Source: an uncultured Pelagibacteraceae bacterium | Lineage (GTDB): Bacteria > Pseudomonadota > Alphaproteobacteria > Pelagibacterales > Pelagibacteraceae | Reading direction: 5' to 3' | DNA length: 45,454 bases | Assembly (NCBI GenBank): GCA_902596925.1 | Contig: CACJVT010000009.1 | Span: forward strand, 1-45,454 | Part shown: positions 41,163-45,454 of the stretch, one piece after another | How the letters are laid out: each line of letters starts with the position of its first letter | Position numbering within the stretch: the stretch's first letter is position 1 | Made by a program: the position numbers and the translations under genes | Notes under the pieces: model-generated | Database searches by the model: none | What the model saw: only the letters and a program-made list of their open reading frames with translations | What the model was told of the DNA's origin: nothing

Positions 41163-42159
41163 GTTCTTTAGACCATTTACCCTGAGCAGCTAATGTATTC
41201 ATTTTAGCCCTCTGGTTAAAAATTTTTTGAGTTCCCTCAATATTTAATGTGTCCTGAGACCAAAATTTTAATGCACTTTGTTGAAGAGCTCGTCCATAAG
41301 AGTAGCTCATTATAAAATTGGTATCATTGTATTTACTAATCAAATTCAAATTTTCTGTTGCCTCTATTTCTGATTGACCACCAGATAAAAATGCTATTCC
41401 TGGTACCTCTGATGGAACAGAATCTTTTAAACATTTAATAGTTAATTTTGCCACCTCTTCATTTGATATTTTGTCTTTACATTTATTACCAGCTAAAATC
41501 ATATTTGGCTTTAATATAATTCCTTTCAAATCAACTTTGTGTAAGATTAGTTCTTCAAAACATTTTTTTATTACTTCAGAAGTCTTTTCATAACATTCTT
41601 TTGCTGAATGTTCGCCATCCATTAAGACTTCAGGTTCAACAATTGGAACCATATTACATTCTTGAACTAATGCAGAGTATCTAGCTAACGCATGTGCATT
41701 AGATTGAATTGAGAGTTTACTTGGATGCTTTTTTGATATGTTATAAACACCCCTCCATTTTGTAAACCTAGCTCCTAACTTATAATATTCTTTTAATCTT
41801 TCTCTTAGTCCGTCTAAACCCTCGGTAATTTTTTCATTAGGTGAACCAGCTAAAACTTTTGCGCCAGTGTCTACTTTTATACCTGGTGTACTACCCATTT
41901 CTGAAATTAATTCTGGGATTTTATTTTTTTTTGAGGTTATTTGTTTTATTGTTTCATCGTATAAAATTACACCCCCGATATATTCAGTCATACCAGTCGC
42001 ACTAAACAATGTTTCTCTGAATAATAAACGGTTCTCAGCTGTTGATTGAACCTTAACTGACTCTAATCTATTAGTCATAGTTGCAGTACTTTCGTCAGCT
42101 GCAAGAATACCTTTGCCATTATTGAGTATTTTTAGTGCTAAGTTATTTAATTCAGACAT
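41152..42159 (-). CDS. fba: Class I fructose-bisphosphate aldolase
   Basis: A 335-residue class I aldolase. Seen: GKGILAADESTATMTNRL (15-32), LFSATGMTEYIGGVILYDET (about 50-69), GLDGLRERLKEYYKLGARFT then KWRGVY (about 113-138), VPIVEPEVLMDGEHSA (about 170-185), DLKGIILKPNMILAG (about 210-224) with the Schiff-base Lys, and FLSGGQSEIEATENLN (about 255-270). It cleaves fructose 1,6-bisphosphate to triose phosphates without metal. One base separates it from the pgk stop, so tkt-gap-pgk-fba form one unit that serves gluconeogenesis/glycolysis. Confidence 0.95.
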   Translation of the reverse strand: MSELNNLALKILNNGKGILAADESTATMTNRLESVKVQSTAENRLLFRETLFSATGMTEYIGGVILYDETIKQITSKKNKIPELISEMGSTPGIKVDTGAKVLAGSPNEKITEGLDGLRERLKEYYKLGARFTKWRGVYNISKKHPSKLSIQSNAHALARYSALVQECNMVPIVEPEVLMDGEHSAKECYEKTSEVIKKCFEELILHKVDLKGIILKPNMILAGNKCKDKISNEEVAKLTIKCLKDSVPSEVPGIAFLSGGQSEIEATENLNLISKYNDTNFIMSYSYGRALQQSALKFWSQDTLNIEGTQKIFNQRAKMNTLAAQGKWSKELEN

Positions 42160-42160
42160 C

Positions 42161-43339
42161 TTAGTTTAAAGCTTTTATACCAGGTAACTCTTTTCCTTCA
42201 AGGTATTCTAAAAAGGCTCCACCAGCAGTTGAAACAAAATTAAAATTTTCTATTGCATTTATTTTATTAATAAGAGCTATTGTATCTCCACCTCCTACAA
42301 CTGAGAAAACTGAGTTATTTTTATTTTTTTTCACTATTGTTTTTGCAATTTCGTAACTACCATTAGCAAAATTTGGATTTTCAAAATAGCCCGCTGGTCC
42401 ATTCCAAAGAACTGTTTCACTATTATCAATGATACTCTTAATCTTATTTAATGTCTTAGGACCAATATCTAAAATTAAATCATCATCTTTGATATTATTA
42501 AGCTCTTTGATTTGAGGCTCATCATTTAAATTTTTTCCAATCAAAACATCTTCTGGGAAAGTAATTTTACAAGAATATTTTTTCAAAGTTTCAAAAATTT
42601 CTTTAATCATTGCATCACAATTTTCTTCTTTAATTGACTTTCCAATTTGGTTTCCTTTGTATTCAATAACGTTATTAGCCATTCCACCAACAATTACGAT
42701 ATTATCAAATTTAGATATTAAATTCTTAATTATTCCAATTTTTGTTGAAATTTTTGATCCACCAATAATACAAGTGATGGGTTTTTTGATTTCCGATGTT
42801 ACTTTTTTTAAAGCACTAATTTCTGTTTCCAACTGTAATCCAGCAAAAGAGGGAAGAAATTCAGTAATTTTACTTACAGAAGCGTGCGCTCTATGCGAGC
42901 AAGAAAAAGCGTCATTTACATACAAATCAGCAAGTTTAGCTAAATGTTGTGCAAAATTAGCTTCATTTTTTTCTTCTTCTTTATAAAATCTAATATTCTC
43001 TAAAAAAACTATTTGATCGCTTGGATCTTCAAACAAATCTTCTTTTTTTAATTTAAAAATATCTTTTTTCACTAATCTAATTTTCTTATTTATTTTTTTT
43101 TCAACATTTTCACAAATTGGTTCAAGTGAGAGATCTGAAATTACCTTACCTTTTGGCCGTCCTACGTGAGAAACTATTATTATCTTTGATTGTTCTTTTA
43201 TTAAAAAATCTATGATTGGAATAATCTTATTTATTCTTGTTTCATCGGTAATTAACCCATTTTTTAATGGAACATTTAAATCCAATCTTAACAAAACTTT
43301 TTTTTTATTAAGATTTTTTTGATCTTTTATATTATTCAT
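42161..43339 (-). CDS. pgk: Phosphoglycerate kinase
   Basis: A 392-residue kinase. Seen: VLLRLDLNVPLKNGLITDET (15-34), IIVSHVGRPKGK (about 54-65), FLENIRFYKEEEKNEANF (about 111-128), YVNDAFSCSHRAHASV (about 138-153), GGSKISTKIGIIKNLI (about 197-212), LWNGPAGYFENPNF (about 310-323), and VVGGGDTIALINKI (about 346-359). All substrate and ATP residues are present. It moves phosphate between 1,3-bisphosphoglycerate and ADP. The start overlaps gap's stop by one base (TAATG). Confidence 0.97.
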   Translation of the reverse strand: MNNIKDQKNLNKKKVLLRLDLNVPLKNGLITDETRINKIIPIIDFLIKEQSKIIIVSHVGRPKGKVISDLSLEPICENVEKKINKKIRLVKKDIFKLKKEDLFEDPSDQIVFLENIRFYKEEEKNEANFAQHLAKLADLYVNDAFSCSHRAHASVSKITEFLPSFAGLQLETEISALKKVTSEIKKPITCIIGGSKISTKIGIIKNLISKFDNIVIVGGMANNVIEYKGNQIGKSIKEENCDAMIKEIFETLKKYSCKITFPEDVLIGKNLNDEPQIKELNNIKDDDLILDIGPKTLNKIKSIIDNSETVLWNGPAGYFENPNFANGSYEIAKTIVKKNKNNSVFSVVGGGDTIALINKINAIENFNFVSTAGGAFLEYLEGKELPGIKALN

Positions 43340-44337
43340 TAAGAAATTTTATGAAGGTATTCAGCTATATCACACATCCTATTTGAAAAACCCCATTCAT
43401 TATCATACCACGCTGAGATTTTTCCCATATTTTTGCCAACCACATTTGTTAAACTTGCATCAATAATTGAAGAGGCAGGATTATGATTAAAATCAATCGA
43501 AACAAGTTTTTCTTTTGTAATTTCAATAACTTTATTTTTTTTACTAAAATTCTCAAAAGCTAAATTTATTTTTTCAATATTCAAATCTTTTTTTGTACAA
43601 AAGACAAGTTCAATTAATGAAACATTCGGGGTTGGCACTCTCATCGCTACACCTTCTAATTTTCCTTTAAGAGAAGGAATTATTTCACCTATAGCTTTTG
43701 ATGCACCAGTGGAAGTTGGTACGATTGATTGACTAGCAGATCTAGCTCGCCTTGGGTCTTTATGTGAATTATCTAAAATTCTTTGATCACTTGTAAATGC
43801 ATGTATGGTTGTCATAAAACCTTTCTCAATTCCAAAATTTTCATTTAAAACATGAGCCACTGGTGCCAGACAATTTGTCGTGCAAGAAGCAGCAGAAATA
43901 ATTTCATCTTCTTTATTTAATTCAGATTCATTTACTCCAAAGACAACAGTTTTATCTGCATTTTTACACGGAGCTGAAACGATTACTTTTTTTGCTCCAT
44001 TATTTAGGTGTGGTTGCAATTTATCTTTAGAATTAAATTTTCCAGTGCACTCAAAAACGTAATCAACACCATATTTATTCCAATTAATTTTATTCAAATC
44101 AGTTTCTTGACCAAAAGAAATTTTATTTTTATTTACAATAAGATTACTTTCATCAAAGCTTATATCAGCTTTAAATTTTCCATGAATTGAGTCATATTTT
44201 AAAAGAGTTGAGCAAGTCTCAGAATTTGTTCTGTTATTAATATGCATAATCTCTATTTTTTTGTTCCCTTCATAAATAGAGCGAAGAATCATTCTCCCTA
44301 TTCTTCCCATTCCATTGATACCAATTTTAATTTTCAT
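43339..44337 (-). CDS. gap: Glyceraldehyde-3-phosphate dehydrogenase
   Basis: A 332-residue dehydrogenase. Seen: IGINGMGRIGRMILRSI (4-20), the NAD(P) loop; SAASCTTNCLAPVAHVLNE (about 148-166) with the catalytic Cys; MTTIHAFTSDQRILD (about 174-188) with catalytic His; RRARSASQSIVPTSTGASKA (about 195-214); and SAWYDNEWGFSNRM (about 307-320). In FECTGKF the position after the second strand suggests NAD or dual use, not resolved. It overlaps the transketolase stop by ATGA and the pgk start by one base, so the block is tightly coupled. Confidence 0.97.
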   Translation of the reverse strand: MKIKIGINGMGRIGRMILRSIYEGNKKIEIMHINNRTNSETCSTLLKYDSIHGKFKADISFDESNLIVNKNKISFGQETDLNKINWNKYGVDYVFECTGKFNSKDKLQPHLNNGAKKVIVSAPCKNADKTVVFGVNESELNKEDEIISAASCTTNCLAPVAHVLNENFGIEKGFMTTIHAFTSDQRILDNSHKDPRRARSASQSIVPTSTGASKAIGEIIPSLKGKLEGVAMRVPTPNVSLIELVFCTKKDLNIEKINLAFENFSKKNKVIEITKEKLVSIDFNHNPASSIIDASLTNVVGKNMGKISAWYDNEWGFSNRMCDIAEYLHKIS

Positions 44338-45454
44338 AATTTTTCTTTAATTTTTTTTACAATACTTTCAGAATTTAACTCAAAGTGGTCATAAATTTTT
44401 TTATAAGGTGCGCTTTTTCCAAAGTCGTTAATTCCAAAATTTAATCCATTTGTACCAGTATATTTTTTCCAATAATTCGTTTCAGAGGCTTCTATAGATA
44501 CAACTAGTTCAGTTTCACCTAATATTTTTTTTTTGTATTCTTCTTTTTGTTGATCAAAAATTTTTTGACAAGGCATTGATATAATTTTGGAATAAATACC
44601 ATCTGTGGCTAATTTATGACCTACATCATTTGCTAAACTTGTTTCAGATCCAGTTGCTAAAATTGTTACACTTATATTATCCCCGGTTCTCAAAACTTCA
44701 TAAGCACCCAAAGATGATTTATTTTTGAGAGAATTTTCAAGTCTAATAGGATTGATACTTTGTCTGGTTAGTGAAATTACACTTGGAGTATTTTTACTTT
44801 CAAGAGCTAATTGCCAACACTCAAAAGTTTCAATGGTATCCGAAGGTCTAAAAACGTTTAAATTCGGAATAGATCTTAAACTTGTTAATTGTTCAATTGG
44901 CTGGTGAGTTGGGCCATCCTCTCCTAAGCCAATTGAATCATGCGTAAATACATAAATGACTCTTTGTTTCATCATTGCAGCTAATCTGATAGACGGTTTA
45001 CAATAGTCACTAAATATTAGAAACGTTCCACCATAAGGAATTAGACCACTGTGTAAGGCTATACCATTCATTATTCCACACATCGCGTGTTCTCTAACTC
45101 CATAATGAATATAATTTCCTGCAAAGTTACCTGGTTTTATTATTTTATGATCTTTAGTTTTAGTATTATTTGATCCAGCTAAATCAGCTGAGCCGCCAAT
45201 TAAGTAAGGAAACTTTGCTATAATGTTTAAAAATATTTCAGATGATTTTCTTGTAGCAATAGGTTTTAGATTTTTAAAATATTTAATTTTTTCTTTTTCA
45301 ATTAATTTTTTAAATGAATTAAAATTTTTAAAATTTGAAAAGTTTATTTTATTTTTCTGAGCTTTTTGTGAGGCCCTGTTCCCTATCTTTCGCCATTCAC
45401 TTAACAACTCAGCTGGAATCTTGAAAGGCTCAAATTTCCATTTAAGTTTTTTTC
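44334..45454 (-). CDS. tkt: Transketolase, N-terminus outside window
   Basis: The last 372 or so residues of transketolase; the frame runs without a stop to the window edge, so the TTG at 45407 is not a true start. Seen at the edge: KWKFEPFKIPAELLSEWRKI, then PYLIGGSADLAGSNNTK, IHYGVREHAMCGIMNGIALH, GGTFLIFSDYCKPSIRLAAM, HDSIGLGEDGPTHQPIEQLT and SLTRQSINPI. These belong to the pyrimidine-binding and C-terminal domains. The ThDP-binding N-terminal domain lies beyond. The enzyme moves two-carbon units in the pentose phosphate pathway. First gene visible of the tkt-gap-pgk-fba unit. Confidence 0.95.
   Translation of the reverse strand, partial: KKLKWKFEPFKIPAELLSEWRKIGNRASQKAQKNKINFSNFKNFNSFKKLIEKEKIKYFKNLKPIATRKSSEIFLNIIAKFPYLIGGSADLAGSNNTKTKDHKIIKPGNFAGNYIHYGVREHAMCGIMNGIALHSGLIPYGGTFLIFSDYCKPSIRLAAMMKQRVIYVFTHDSIGLGEDGPTHQPIEQLTSLRSIPNLNVFRPSDTIETFECWQLALESKNTPSVISLTRQSINPIRLENSLKNKSSLGAYEVLRTGDNISVTILATGSETSLANDVGHKLATDGIYSKIISMPCQKIFDQQKEEYKKKILGETELVVSIEASETNYWKKYTGTNGLNFGINDFGKSAPYKKIYDHFELNSESIVKKIKEKL

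Overview
The window is very AT-rich, densely packed DNA from an alphaproteobacterium. It most resembles the SAR11 clade (Candidatus Pelagibacter and relatives). The reasons are base composition, near-absent intergenic space, the three-gene proton-translocating transhydrogenase (pntA1-pntA2-pntB), a TrcR/DUF1013 gene, and above all a 5S rRNA gene at the edge of a surface-polysaccharide island instead of directly after a 23S gene. In SAR11 genomes the 16S-23S genes and the 5S gene are known to be separated by a hypervariable region (HVR2). I infer that bases 1 to about 32,900 are the 5S-proximal part of such an island. No 16S or 23S lies inside the window, so this is not proven by the sequence alone.

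Region 1 (1-32,900) is almost wholly devoted to cell-surface glycan synthesis, export and decoration. It holds two NeuB-type synthases, a DRE-TIM aldolase with an extra C-terminal domain, and three CMP-sugar cytidylyltransferase domains: one stand-alone NeuA-like, one fused to a GT2 glycosyltransferase, one KdsB-like. It also holds nucleotide-sugar enzymes (UDP-GlcNAc 6-dehydrogenase, a UDP-glucuronate-4-epimerase-like SDR, GDP-mannose 4,6-dehydratase and GDP-L-fucose synthase) and a DegT aminotransferase overlapped with a PhyH-type oxygenase. Transfer genes include a WecA/MraY-family initiating phosphosugar transferase, many GT2 and GT4 enzymes, membrane proteins of GT-C-like character, and three proteins resembling the surface carbohydrate families first named in Leptospira. 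Four FkbM-type methyltransferases and a fused-type ABC exporter complete the set. Genes run in short blocks on both strands, often with 1-30 bp overlaps.

Four of the island genes are broken. In each, the reading frame is lost at a poly(A)/poly(T) run of 6-10 bases and the complete protein reappears if one base is removed (or, once, added). One membrane-protein gene carries three such breaks. Much longer runs (A13) in neighbouring genes leave the frame intact, and no gene in the 12 kb housekeeping stretch is broken. This points to decay, phase variation or slippage rescue confined to surface genes. Assembly error is the main alternative.

Region 2 (32,918-36,830) starts with a promoter-like sequence placed exactly for transcription from the first base of 5S rRNA. 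It continues with zinc-free bL36, a 36-residue membrane protein resembling bacterial cytochrome aa3 subunit IV, pntA1-pntA2-pntB and a transaldolase-family gene. Region 3 (36,820-45,454, minus strand) has an O-antigen ligase/polymerase-type membrane protein, initiator tRNA-fMet, bS21, TrcR, zinc-free bL31, an inositol-monophosphatase-family enzyme, EF-P, ThiE, and a tightly overlapped central-carbon block: class I fructose-bisphosphate aldolase, Pgk, Gap and transketolase (truncated by the window end).

Working model (inference): WecA-like initiation on a lipid carrier, assembly by the GTs, acidic keto-sugars delivered as CMP-sugars, fucose from GDP-mannose, methyl and amino modification, export by the ABC protein, and ligation by the O-antigen ligase. 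There is no intergenic gap over 300 bases once the broken genes are read as single units. I see no CRISPR array, insertion sequence, integrase or prophage gene.
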